A DNA stretch of 64,000 bases from Acetobacter aceti (lineage in GTDB: Bacteria; Pseudomonadota; Alphaproteobacteria; Acetobacterales; Acetobacteraceae), in the NCBI RefSeq assembly GCF_002005445.1, contig NZ_CP014692.1:2108001-2172000 (forward strand), given 5' to 3'. Every line of letters starts with the position of its first letter. Position 1 is the first letter of the stretch. Below are positions 45,528 to 55,241 of the stretch, piece by piece. The notes beneath the pieces are model-generated. The model made no database searches. It saw only the letters and a list, made by a program, of their open reading frames with translations, and was not told where the DNA came from. The translations under genes and the position numbers were made by a program.

Positions 45528-48272
45528 TTACCAGCGTGGATCAGGACCTTTGACAATCTCGGACAGATCGTCAGGACGTACCCATTTGCTGAAAGCTCCC
45601 TTCACATCAGCGGCGGTCGCCTTGTAATAGGCATGGGCTGCAATATCGGGAGTATCGAGAGGTAACCCCAATTCGATCAGGCGTAGATATTCACCTGCAA
45701 TCGCTCCAAGACTGGCGCGCCCCAGTGGAATACCGCGCAGAAGCGAGGATTTGGCGACAACCAGTTCATCATCGGTCACAGGTGAAACCTGCATGGCGTG
45801 AATATCACGCACCGCGGCTTTCCGGGCCTCTCCGACTTTATCTGGATCCGCACCATAAGAGACCGAATAGGCTCCACGGTTACGGCTCCAGTCGAAACTG
45901 CTGCTGACGGAATAGACATAGCCTGTTTTCACACGCAGATCGCGATACAGACGGGATGAGAAACCGCCTCCCAGCACCTCATTCCCGAGTGTAAGCAGGA
46001 AATGGTCCGGATTGGTCGGCGTCAGTCCGAGGCTTTCCGGCAGAACAACCGTATCCTGCACGTTGCTCTTGTCAGGCACATGAGAACGGGAGGCCTTGCT
46101 CTCCGGTCTTGTCGGCAGATCGACAACCGGCTTCGGACCTGTCGCCTTCCATGCTCCGAAGGTTTTCTCAACGACAGTTCGTGCCTGTCCGGGCGTCACA
46201 TCGCCGGTCACGACAATCGTCGTCATGTCCGGCCGCCACACAGCGCCATAATAGGCTTTCACATCGTTGAGCGAGAGGGCCATCAATGTTTTCGGTGTTG
46301 CCTCACGCAGTGTCGGATCACCCTTGGGCGATACAGACGCCGTGATGGCGCGGCTGAAGAGATAGCCCGGCGACTGCAACTGTCCGGCCTGTTCCTGCGC
46401 CGCCTGCTGCCTCACAATCTGGAACGCCTGATCCGGGAAGGCAGGCTGGAGTTCATTTTCCGCAAGCAACGTCATGCCCTGCTCGAAACTGGCAGCAGGA
46501 ACCCGTAGCGAAAATTCCACTCCGGCGCTTTCCCAGGCGGGCACATCGTCCAGCGCCTTGCGAAAAGCCAGACGATCATGTTTCTGCGTGCCGTAGCCGA
46601 AAAGTTCCTCCGTCACGTCGGAGACCCCTTCCTTGCCCTGCGGCTCCTGCAGGTCCGAGTTATGACGGATCAGCCCGGCAACCTCGATGGTCTGACTGAC
46701 GTGTGACGGGTGCACGATCAGAGTCAGACCATTCGGAAGCGTTTCAACAGAAGGTGCAGTGGCTGGCTCCGGAATATCCAGCCTTGCCAGGGCTTTTTCA
46801 GCCCAGTCAGGAAGTCTGACCGGCTTGTCAGGAGCTGACGCAAAGGATTCCGCGCCGCCAAACCCTTTACCTTCAATCGGTTTTCCGGAATTTTCAGGTG
46901 TAAGAATGGCTGTTACGGCGCGATCAGGATCCAGAAGCTGCGCCGCCATCCGATTGACATCTTCCGGCGTCACAGCGCGATAGGCTGCGATCATATCATC
47001 CGGCGACTGAAGATTTTTGAAGGCGAGTGCTTCAGACCAGCTTTCGGCAAGACCACTCACGGAGTTTGCCGAGAACCCGAGCTGAGCGATTTCCTTGGTC
47101 TTTGCGGCCTCAACAAGCTCGGCCGGAACACCGTTTTTCCGAATATCCGCCAATATGGACCGGACATACGTCAGAACCTTGCCTGAATCACCGCCTTTCG
47201 GAAAAGCAGCCAGAGCCAGACCGAAACCTGCCGATTTTTTCGGTGCAAATTCAAATCCGGCGAAAAGCGCCTTGCCAGCCGGCACCAACTGGTAGAGCGC
47301 TCCACGCTGGCTCCCCAGCACATCGGACAGAATATCCGCAGCAGCGAACTCTTTCGCACTCTGCCCCGGCATCGGGAAGGCGATTGTCGCGAAACCCACA
47401 GGATAGTCTGTCGGGAAAGTCAGGGTCTGCGCGGGTGCTGGTGCGGGCGTTACGGCAGTGCGGTCAGGCAATGTCTTGCTGGGGATGGATCCAAAGATGT
47501 CCCGAACCTTCCCAATGGTCGCCTCTGGATCGACATCACCTGCAATAACGAGAACAGCATTGTTCGGCGCATACCACTGCTCGTAAAACTTCCTGAGAAG
47601 CGCTGCATCTGTCTTATCGAAAGAAGGGCGCGTTCCCAGCGCGTCATGTTCGTATGGCGTTCCCTTGAACAGGATCGACTGCAACTGCGAGATATAACGA
47701 TAAGCCGGGCTGGAGAGATCGCGGGAGACTTCCTGCTCGATCGCGCCACGCTCCTTGTTCCAGTCTGCGTCTGACAGTGTCAGTCCCTTCATACGCAGAG
47801 CTTCAATCCGCAGCAGCACATCGAGATCTTCTGCGGGGGCCGTGTAGTAATACTGCGTCACGTCTTCCGTGGTGTCCGCATTGTAGCTGCCACCAAGACG
47901 CGCGCCGAGAGCGGCAAGCTGATCCTTGTCCAGCCCGTCACTGCCCCGGAACATCATGTGTTCCAGCGCATGTGCCGTGCCCGGAAACCCCGCCGGGGCT
48001 TCGGACGATCCGACCATATAATTCAGTTCAGTCGTGACGACCGGCGCGAGCCTGTCCTGCACCACGACAACACGCAGTCCGTTCGGCAGGGTTGCTCTGG
48101 TTACTGAGGGAACCTGCCGGGTGACAGGCTCCGCTTCACGAGCGACCGCCTGAGGGAACAGCGTGATCCCGCCCGACATACCTGCTTCCGTCATGCTGCC
48201 GCCAAGCATGGTTCCAGCAAGCAGCGCAGCGCAGAAGAGTGGACGAAATGTGCCGAAGGTCTTGAAAAACAT
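45528..48272 (-). CDS. M16-family zinc metallopeptidase (pitrilysin/insulinase)
   Basis: A 914-residue exported peptidase with an N-terminal hydrophobic signal (about residues 10-30). The inverted zinc motif HxxEH is HALEH (His101, Glu104, His105), and a downstream EQEVSRD supplies the third ligand. A second M16 unit from about residue 510 lacks the motif, giving the usual active-inactive pair of full-length members. It probably degrades peptides in the periplasm. Its gene stands alone between two intergenic regions and ends in a clear terminator. Confidence 0.92.
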   Translation of the reverse strand: MFFKTFGTFRPLFCAALLAGTMLGGSMTEAGMSGGITLFPQAVAREAEPVTRQVPSVTRATLPNGLRVVVVQDRLAPVVTTELNYMVGSSEAPAGFPGTAHALEHMMFRGSDGLDKDQLAALGARLGGSYNADTTEDVTQYYYTAPAEDLDVLLRIEALRMKGLTLSDADWNKERGAIEQEVSRDLSSPAYRYISQLQSILFKGTPYEHDALGTRPSFDKTDAALLRKFYEQWYAPNNAVLVIAGDVDPEATIGKVRDIFGSIPSKTLPDRTAVTPAPAPAQTLTFPTDYPVGFATIAFPMPGQSAKEFAAADILSDVLGSQRGALYQLVPAGKALFAGFEFAPKKSAGFGLALAAFPKGGDSGKVLTYVRSILADIRKNGVPAELVEAAKTKEIAQLGFSANSVSGLAESWSEALAFKNLQSPDDMIAAYRAVTPEDVNRMAAQLLDPDRAVTAILTPENSGKPIEGKGFGGAESFASAPDKPVRLPDWAEKALARLDIPEPATAPSVETLPNGLTLIVHPSHVSQTIEVAGLIRHNSDLQEPQGKEGVSDVTEELFGYGTQKHDRLAFRKALDDVPAWESAGVEFSLRVPAASFEQGMTLLAENELQPAFPDQAFQIVRQQAAQEQAGQLQSPGYLFSRAITASVSPKGDPTLREATPKTLMALSLNDVKAYYGAVWRPDMTTIVVTGDVTPGQARTVVEKTFGAWKATGPKPVVDLPTRPESKASRSHVPDKSNVQDTVVLPESLGLTPTNPDHFLLTLGNEVLGGGFSSRLYRDLRVKTGYVYSVSSSFDWSRNRGAYSVSYGADPDKVGEARKAAVRDIHAMQVSPVTDDELVVAKSSLLRGIPLGRASLGAIAGEYLRLIELGLPLDTPDIAAHAYYKATAADVKGAFSKWVRPDDLSEIVKGPDPRW

Positions 48273-48410
48273 CGTGCAGTTGCAATCCCGTAGCGTCTAA
48301 CTGCGCGGGATCATGCAGGCTGGCGACTGATCTGTCACCTCTTGGGGTCTTCTAAAACCCGCTCATGAAACATTCTTCATAAAGTAAAAAAAGTGTGACC
48401 CAATCGACGA

Positions 48411-49286
48411 TCAGACCTTCCTTTTCAGCCGGACATGCTTTTTCAAGCCTCTTTTCCCGACCCACGTGAATAGAGGCAGCACGAAACGCAGAAGTCCCGG
48501 CCAGCACATGCAGATCCGCCCGAAGATGCCGTCCACCGCAGGTCGGAAATACTCCCCGCCATTGGAACGACCAATCGCCCTGATGACAGTAGCCGCCACG
48601 CTTTCAGGCGTTGCAGGCGGATTGACGAAGTTCAGGACCGAGCCGCCGCTTTGCATTTCCTGCTCCAGCATCGGCGTGTCCACCGCACCGGGAAAAACTG
48701 AAGACACTGAAATTTTCCTTGCCTTGACCTCGATCGTCAACGCCAGAGCAAAGCTGCGCAGGGCTGCTTTTGCCGCAGCGTAAACAGAGCTTTCGGGAAG
48801 CGGATAAACTGCCGCCAGAGAATTGACGAAAGCGATATGCCCTCCCTGCTTCATCACCGGCAGCAGAAGAGACGTCAGAAAAACCGGCGCCGTAAAATTG
48901 ACGGCAAGCTGCCGTTGAAGCGCATCAGCCTTCAGGCCGTCGATGGCTCCCGGCTCAATAATGCCCGCACAGTGAACGAGAGCCTCAATCTGCACGTTTG
49001 CGTTCACGATTTCTGAACCGGCGCGCTCAATAGCGGTCGTATCTGTCAGATCGCAGGCAATATGGGACAGACGGGCATGGGACAGCGGGGGTGCGCGACG
49101 ACTCAGCACCATGACTTCATAACCGAGATTCAGCAGATCACGGACAACAAGGCTCCCGATTCCCCCCGACCCTCCGGTCACAACCGCGCGGGGCCATCGC
49201 GCCCCGGCACGCGGTGTTTCGCTGAAGTCAGTCGCCTTGCTCATACTCAGTCCCTGAAAATCGAACAGTGTATCCAGTTGGGCCAT
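48411..49286 (-). CDS. Short-chain dehydrogenase/reductase
   Basis: A Rossmann-fold oxidoreductase of up to 291 residues. The cofactor motif is TGGSGGIG (about residues 37-44), the structural HCAG is changed from the usual NAG, and the catalytic triad is visible as Ser in NSLAAV and YxxxK in YAAAKAA. The C-terminal tail is basic and contains a hydrophobic segment (LLRFVLPLFTWVG), suggesting membrane association. ATG 49286 is three bases after the MscS stop; ATG 49244 is an alternative start. Substrate is unknown. Co-transcription with the channel gene is likely. Confidence 0.87.
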   Translation of the reverse strand: MAQLDTLFDFQGLSMSKATDFSETPRAGARWPRAVVTGGSGGIGSLVVRDLLNLGYEVMVLSRRAPPLSHARLSHIACDLTDTTAIERAGSEIVNANVQIEALVHCAGIIEPGAIDGLKADALQRQLAVNFTAPVFLTSLLLPVMKQGGHIAFVNSLAAVYPLPESSVYAAAKAALRSFALALTIEVKARKISVSSVFPGAVDTPMLEQEMQSGGSVLNFVNPPATPESVAATVIRAIGRSNGGEYFRPAVDGIFGRICMCWPGLLRFVLPLFTWVGKRGLKKHVRLKRKV

Positions 49287-49289
49287 ACC

Positions 49290-51710
49290 TTAGCTACTGC
49301 TTTCCGGGCTGGCGACTATTCCGTTTTTTTCAAGCGCATCCCACACAGCCAGACGGGCATTGTTGGCAATGGTATCGACACTCCGCGGTGAGGACGTCTT
49401 GCCGGAGATCTTCACAATCACCTTGTCAAACTGGATCTCGGCAATCGTGACGGAAGGAGCGGGATCATTCAGCAGCCCATCAACCTCGCCCAGCGCCGCC
49501 GCCATGACAGGAATTCCTTTCGACAGATCCGTGCCCATAGGCAACCCTACAGTGAAAGACATGGCTCCCGAAGGACGTCCGAATGTCGCGTTTCTGACGG
49601 CTGAAGTGATGAACTGCGAGTTCGGCACGATCAGGGTCGAGCCGTCAGACAATCCCAGATCCGTCGAACGCACGCTGATCCGCCGGATATCACCAGTCTT
49701 TCCACCGATCTCCACCATATCACCTATCGTGACCGGTCGCTCGGCCAGCAGAATGATGCCGGACACAAAATTCTGCACAATCGACTGGAGACCAAAACCG
49801 ATACCGACTGACAGGGCGCTGACAACCCAGGTCATGCTGCTGACCGTCACTCCTATGGACGACATGACAATCAGAATGATGCCGATCCAGGAAGCATAGG
49901 TGAAGATCGTGAGGATGGATGTCTGACCTCCCATATCCAGAGTCGTGGTGGGAAAGAGACGTTTTCTAAGCCAGCGTTTTACGATTTTTATGAAATAGTG
50001 TCCGGCTACCGGGATAGCGAGGCATTTCAGCAGGACATCGAACGAGAGCGTCACGCCGCCGATGCTCTGCCCCAGCACGACCTTGCTTATGTTCCCGAAA
50101 ATCACACTGAAATCGAAATCGCCTCCGGACTGCGCCACAGCGACCGCAACAAAAAGCAGGAAGACGCTGAAAAGCCCTGACATGACGGTCATCGTCTGAT
50201 CGATGATCCGGTCGGACAAACCCATTGACACAAAATAACGACCAATACGACCGTTACTCAGCAGTTCCGTTTTGGAGAAATCATTGACCAGCAGATAAAC
50301 CAGTGCAAGGCCGAAAAGCGTGACGACCATGGAACAGACCCAGGACAGGGTCGTGTACCCAAGAGGAATATAGCCAAGCAGCATGGCGATGACGCTGAAG
50401 ACCGATACGAAGGAAATCAGCACCCGAGTTATGCGGCCCAGCATACTCTGACGCACGACGCCGCCTTCCGCGATCGGAGCCGGATGACGTTCGATCTGGA
50501 GCGGAATCGCCAGAAGCAACGGGGCGGCAAGCAGAATAAATCCGCCATCCAGCAACTGTATCGTCGTCTGCCCCAGCCCTGCTTCCATATCAAAATACCG
50601 CAAGGCTCCGCGCAGGAAGATCAGAAGCGCGAACCATACGACATGCCAGCGGAGGGCTTTCGCTGCACTGTCGCTGATCGGCAGAACGCGCCAGTCCGGA
50701 TTGCCGGGAGCAAGGGTTGCAAAACCCGCTCCCAGAATGAAGCCAACCAGAGGAATCTGTGTGCTGACCGTGCTCGCCATGCTGGCGAGAGCACTTCCAT
50801 CCGGCATATCCCCACCAGTGACGCCCAACCAGAGCGCGCCCGCGGACAGGCTGGCGCAGACGAGGCAGAGTGGCGCGAAGAGAGCGACCGCAGTGACGCG
50901 GCGCAGCCTTCCATCAGGCACGAGCCTGGCTGCGGCCCGTCTGATCTGTCGCAAAAGAAAAAACGGGGTCGAGACCAGGCAGCCAACAGCGACCAGGGAA
51001 CCAAGCAGGCGGGCGATCCCCCACCCCCGGAAATCCTGCATGACAGTTTGCAGCGTTTCTGAATAGATGGTCAGAATACTCTGTTCGGTCGCAGGAAACT
51101 CCTGCGACACGTGTCTCCAGAATGTAGGCGTGACAGGAGAGGCAAATCTCTGGAGCAGCAGGGCCTGCTGCACTGCGTCCGTCTTCTGGCTGAGAACTTC
51201 CGCAAGGGCGTGCGCCTCAAGCGCGTAAAGACGCGCCCTGATGAGCCGCCCGTGCAGATCACTTTGAGCCTGCTGGATCAACTTCCGTTGCCGGGTGATT
51301 GACGCCTGTTCCGCAGGGGCATCCTTCGCTGGGGCGTCTCCCAGAACATCCAGAAGATTCTTGTATGTTTTTTCATAGGGCTGGAGCTTGGCCACCATAC
51401 CCTGTGCGGATATTTCATCTGCTGCAGCCTGTTGCGCCAGTTCATTCACAGTGATCTTGTGAAGGTCTGCGGTTTTCTTCACATCGATTCGTGCCTGATA
51501 GACACTGCGGATGGAGGCTTCCAGACCATTCAGGTCGCTGTCAGGAACGACGGCGGCCGGAACGGCGATAAGGGAATCCTGATCGGGCTCGGTATCCGCA
51601 AACGCAGGCGACATCATGAACAGCGCCATCAGGCACAGGAAAAAACTGCGGACAGGATAATTCTTCAACTCAAAGAACTGACGATCGCGCATCGTGCGTG
51701 TCTCAAACAT
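49290..51710 (-). CDS. MscS-family mechanosensitive channel with DUF3772 domain
   Basis: An inner-membrane protein of 806 residues (825 from the earlier start at 51767). A signal sequence is followed by a periplasmic coiled domain of DUF3772 type, multiple membrane helices, and the C-terminal MscS core. The pore-lining region is SVGIGFGLQSIVQNFVSGIILLAE split over two helices, followed by the beta domain VEIGGKTGDIRRISVRSTDL. Such large MscS homologues protect against osmotic downshock. It is divergent from the OPT transporter and immediately upstream of the SDR gene. Confidence 0.92.
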   Translation of the reverse strand: MFETRTMRDRQFFELKNYPVRSFFLCLMALFMMSPAFADTEPDQDSLIAVPAAVVPDSDLNGLEASIRSVYQARIDVKKTADLHKITVNELAQQAAADEISAQGMVAKLQPYEKTYKNLLDVLGDAPAKDAPAEQASITRQRKLIQQAQSDLHGRLIRARLYALEAHALAEVLSQKTDAVQQALLLQRFASPVTPTFWRHVSQEFPATEQSILTIYSETLQTVMQDFRGWGIARLLGSLVAVGCLVSTPFFLLRQIRRAAARLVPDGRLRRVTAVALFAPLCLVCASLSAGALWLGVTGGDMPDGSALASMASTVSTQIPLVGFILGAGFATLAPGNPDWRVLPISDSAAKALRWHVVWFALLIFLRGALRYFDMEAGLGQTTIQLLDGGFILLAAPLLLAIPLQIERHPAPIAEGGVVRQSMLGRITRVLISFVSVFSVIAMLLGYIPLGYTTLSWVCSMVVTLFGLALVYLLVNDFSKTELLSNGRIGRYFVSMGLSDRIIDQTMTVMSGLFSVFLLFVAVAVAQSGGDFDFSVIFGNISKVVLGQSIGGVTLSFDVLLKCLAIPVAGHYFIKIVKRWLRKRLFPTTTLDMGGQTSILTIFTYASWIGIILIVMSSIGVTVSSMTWVVSALSVGIGFGLQSIVQNFVSGIILLAERPVTIGDMVEIGGKTGDIRRISVRSTDLGLSDGSTLIVPNSQFITSAVRNATFGRPSGAMSFTVGLPMGTDLSKGIPVMAAALGEVDGLLNDPAPSVTIAEIQFDKVIVKISGKTSSPRSVDTIANNARLAVWDALEKNGIVASPESSS

Positions 51711-51945
51711 CAATAGCCCTGCCTGCCCATTCCCACTGTCACTGATGTGGCTGACCACCGGTCGCACATATCGGATGATCTCATTGATAACTCACAAAAA
51801 GCATTTTCGTTCGCCCTGAACCGCCAGACATTCCCACAGGTCAGTCTTTTCGCCATGATGAGCCCGTCCTCACGAAAGCCCGGTTACGCCGTACGGACAA
51901 GTGCCTTGTGGCGCTGTTTTTTCTTCTGTCTGGCTGGGAGGCCCG

Positions 51946-53889
51946 ATGCACCACTCCGATACGTCGCGCGAACTGACTGTGCGTGGCCTTGTTCTCGGCG
52001 CCCTGATCACTGTCGTCTTCACTGCCTCCAACACCTATCTGGGTCTGAAAATCGGGCTGACATTCGCCTCCTCGATCCCGGCGGCCGTGATTTCCATGGC
52101 AGTCCTGAGACTGATGGGGGGAGGAAGCATTCTCGAAAACAACATGGTCCAGAGTCAGGCTTCAGCCGCCGGGACCATCTCGACCGTCTTCGCTGTGTTT
52201 CCAGCCCTGATCCTGATCGGACACTGGAATCATTTCCCTTTTCTGGAAACGGCGGGACTGACTGCTGCGGGAGGGATGGCCGGCGTTCTGTTCACCATTC
52301 CGCTTCGTCGGGCGCTGGTGACGGACAGTCCTCTCCCCTATCCAGAAGGTGTCGCTGCTGCTGAAATCCTGCGCGCCGGACATGAAAGCGCTTCCGGCGA
52401 GGCGTCTCATCGCGGTCTGAAAGCCCTGATCAGCGGCGCAGCCGTGTCCGGAGTGGTTTCCTTTGCATCAGGTGGGCTGCGCCTTCTCGCTGACAGCGCC
52501 ACGACGACCTTCTCGCTTGGCGGCTCTGTCTTCCGACTGTCCACCGGCTTTTCCCTCGCACTTCTCGGTGCAGGATATCTGGTGGGTGCCGCAGGAGGAC
52601 TGGCGATGCTGTTCGGTTATGCTCTCTCGTGGCTGGTGGCCGTGCCCTGGCTGACAGCCATCACGCCCAACACCGCTCACCTCGATGCTGCATCCTTCGC
52701 AACGTCTGTCTGGGTTCACAAGGTCCGGTTTATCGGAGCGGGTGCCATTGCCACCGCCTCCCTGTGGACGCTTGGCGAACTGGCGCTGCCGGTTTTCCGG
52801 GGCGTCAGAGACGCTCTTGGCAGCACTGCAAGCAGCGAAGACGCAGCGAAAGACCTGTCTCCCCGTACAATCATGATCACAGGCTCATTGCTGTCAGCCG
52901 CCCTGTTTCTGCTGTTCAGCCTGTTCCTCTACCCCTTCACCTCGCATTTTGTGGTGCCAGCCCTGTTCGGTACTGCCTTTCTTGGTGTGTTCGGCTTTCT
53001 CACGGCTGCGACCTGCGGCTATATGGCCGGGCTTGTCGGGTCATCGTCCTCGCCGATCTCGGGCATCGTTCTGCTGGCCACCGTTCTGGTCTGTTCACTA
53101 CTTATGCTTATGGAACATCTGGCGCTGCTGCCTTCAGTTTTCGCAGCCAGTGACCATCATCTGGCCATCGCCTTTGCGATGGTGATTCTGTCGGCGATCG
53201 TGGCGGCGGCTTCCATCTCCAATGACAACCTGCAGGATCTGAAAACAGGACAACTGGTCGGTGCGTCCCCATGGCGACAGGAAGCCGTTCTGCTGCTGGG
53301 ATGCGCGATTGGCGCGCTTGTCGTACCCCCTGTACTCAATCTGCTTTATCAGGCCTATGGCTTTGCGGGCGCGATGCCGCGTGCGGAGATGGACCCGACG
53401 CGTGTCCTCTCGGCTCCGCAGCCTGCCATCGTCACCATGATCGCTTCCGGAATTTTCAGGCAGAATCTCGACTGGAGTATGCTCTCGATCGGTGCTGGAA
53501 CCGGCATCACTCTGGTTGTTCTGGACCGGATACTCCGTTTCCGTGGGTTGGCCCTCCCACCACTGGCGGTAGGGATCGGCATCTATCTGCCGCCCTCCGT
53601 CTCCACAACACTCGCCATCGGGGCCTGCCTTGGATGGGTTGTAAAAAAAGTTGCTTCTCACCGTGCGGGGCAGTCGGACGAAGGCGCAATGATCGCCTCC
53701 GGGCTGATCGTAGGCGAAAGCCTGACCGGTGTGGCGCTTGCAGCCGTTTCCGGCCTCACCGGAAATGACGGTGTTCTGGCAATTGGAGGCGGTGTTCCCG
53801 CGCCATGGAACGGCGTTTCCGGCCTGCTGGTCTTTGCTGCCGTCTGCCTGTGGTTTGGCCGCCGCGTTCTGAAATCCGGGCCTGCATGA
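51946..53889 (+). CDS. OPT-family oligopeptide or metal-chelate transporter
   Basis: A 647-residue polytopic membrane protein with about 15 hydrophobic segments. The NTYLGLKIGLTFASSIPAAV motif in the first helices and the DSPLPYPEGVAAAEIL motif are characteristic of the OPT family, which imports small peptides or metal-chelate complexes by proton symport. ATG 51946 has GGGAGG six bases upstream; the frame is open further back without conservation. It is divergent from the MscS gene and stands alone. The substrate is not determined. Confidence 0.92.
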   Translation: MHHSDTSRELTVRGLVLGALITVVFTASNTYLGLKIGLTFASSIPAAVISMAVLRLMGGGSILENNMVQSQASAAGTISTVFAVFPALILIGHWNHFPFLETAGLTAAGGMAGVLFTIPLRRALVTDSPLPYPEGVAAAEILRAGHESASGEASHRGLKALISGAAVSGVVSFASGGLRLLADSATTTFSLGGSVFRLSTGFSLALLGAGYLVGAAGGLAMLFGYALSWLVAVPWLTAITPNTAHLDAASFATSVWVHKVRFIGAGAIATASLWTLGELALPVFRGVRDALGSTASSEDAAKDLSPRTIMITGSLLSAALFLLFSLFLYPFTSHFVVPALFGTAFLGVFGFLTAATCGYMAGLVGSSSSPISGIVLLATVLVCSLLMLMEHLALLPSVFAASDHHLAIAFAMVILSAIVAAASISNDNLQDLKTGQLVGASPWRQEAVLLLGCAIGALVVPPVLNLLYQAYGFAGAMPRAEMDPTRVLSAPQPAIVTMIASGIFRQNLDWSMLSIGAGTGITLVVLDRILRFRGLALPPLAVGIGIYLPPSVSTTLAIGACLGWVVKKVASHRAGQSDEGAMIASGLIVGESLTGVALAAVSGLTGNDGVLAIGGGVPAPWNGVSGLLVFAAVCLWFGRRVLKSGPA

Positions 53890-53911
53890 AAGCGTCCTGC
53901 TTCCGGAGCCG

Positions 53912-54460
53912 TCAGCCGGACGATGTTGTCAGCGGGATGGATGTAGAGATTCGCGGCACCATGAAAAGGCTTTGATAGAACGTGATTCCAGGTACGAATT
54001 TGTTCGCGACACGTGGGGTATAATTATACGTCACCTCGCCGAGAATCAGATAGGTTGTGTCAGAATCAGAACTGGCTGAAGCTGCGGGAATTGAAACAGT
54101 GGATCCTACAGCCCTGGGACCAGTATTAAGCGCCTGACTCCAGACCACGGTACCCGTCCCTCCCCCTGACGCCACCTGGACTTCAGAGACAACCATCTTG
54201 GCGGAAGTCGTGGGATAGGGCTCCAGCACCACCGTGGAGGCTGACAGGATCACCGACAGATCTGTATTTGCCACGGTGGAATACTGTGTCGTCACATCGG
54301 CAATAGAGTGCGCTGCGGCTGTCACCTTGTGTGACACAACGACAGCCTCCTCCAGCGCCGTCCCGCCAATCAGCATGATCAGCAGAATGGGCGCTATGAG
54401 AGCGAATTCAACAGCCGCAACCCCTTCTTCCGCCCGGAGAAATGCTGGCCAGCGCTTCAC
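53912..54460 (-). CDS. TadE/TadG-like pseudopilin
   Basis: A 182-residue protein with the type IV pseudopilin-like start of the Tad system: a short basic leader, then EEGVAAVEFALIAPILLIML with the conserved Glu in the hydrophobic helix. A periplasmic domain rich in Ser, Thr and Val follows. TadE/TadG proteins are minor components of tight-adherence pili. Its start overlaps the stop of the other pseudopilin gene as ATGA. No other tad genes (secretin, ATPase, prepilin peptidase) occur in the window. Confidence 0.82.
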   Translation of the reverse strand: MKRWPAFLRAEEGVAAVEFALIAPILLIMLIGGTALEEAVVVSHKVTAAAHSIADVTTQYSTVANTDLSVILSASTVVLEPYPTTSAKMVVSEVQVASGGGTGTVVWSQALNTGPRAVGSTVSIPAASASSDSDTTYLILGEVTYNYTPRVANKFVPGITFYQSLFMVPRISTSIPLTTSSG

Positions 54461-55041
54461 GAAGCCGGCTCCACCTTGAGCACGGTTGTCGAAATGATCA
54501 ACCGGGAACCATTGGTGAGCGACGCTGCTGCAAACCCGTCAAAGGCTTTCAGGACCGGAAGCATGTACATCAGTTCGAACACGACAATGCTGCCGGCGGA
54601 GCCCGGATCATAGCTCATGGAATTCGTCACCTGACCGGCGGAATTAAACGCAAGTTGTGGCGCCGTCGTGCTGGCGTCCGCCAGACTGCTGACTGACCGC
54701 ACATTTACAAGAAGATTGGAGCAACTCATGTATGACGGCAGAATCGCACAGGCCTGACTCTTGAATTCGTCTCCATTGCCCGATGCCGGGGCCTTCCCTG
54801 TCAGAAGTTCGCGTGACATCTGATCAGCAACAGCGTCGAGTGCGCTTTGGGTGAAATAGACGACGCTCATGACCAGCGCGGCCAGTATCAGCGCGAAAAG
54901 AGGCATACAGATGAGCGCAAACTCAATCGCGACAACCCCTGTCTGGTCAGAGACATCCCTACGGATCTGGCGGCGAAACAGGTGTGAGAACACTGGCCTG
55001 CCGCCGACTTGCGGACATGGCGATTCAGCCTGGCTGTTCAT
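54457..55041 (-). CDS. TadE-like pseudopilin
   Basis: A 194-residue protein beginning with a basic leader and a hydrophobic helix TGVVAIEFALICMPLFALIL with the conserved Glu, typical of TadE-like proteins. Two cysteines (QACAILPSYMSC) in the exported domain may form a disulfide, as is common for minor pseudopilins. It is the first of a two-gene unit overlapping the next gene by four bases. It differs in sequence from its partner, so the pair is not a recent duplication. Confidence 0.82.
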   Translation of the reverse strand: MNSQAESPCPQVGGRPVFSHLFRRQIRRDVSDQTGVVAIEFALICMPLFALILAALVMSVVYFTQSALDAVADQMSRELLTGKAPASGNGDEFKSQACAILPSYMSCSNLLVNVRSVSSLADASTTAPQLAFNSAGQVTNSMSYDPGSAGSIVVFELMYMLPVLKAFDGFAAASLTNGSRLIISTTVLKVEPAS

Positions 55042-55241
55042 ACCGCAATCCAGATCATGACCCTGTGAAAGCGCACCGGATAGGACTACCGTTTTGTTGA
55101 GATCAGAATGTTTATAGTCTCCATGCCTCTTAAAAATGGGTTTACGATCTCATGAGAGTCCCATCCCGAAAGAAAATGAGCGTACGGGCAGCCGACATGC
55201 GAGACCAATGCCTCAGATTCCCTGCCGGAAAGAGCTGACGG

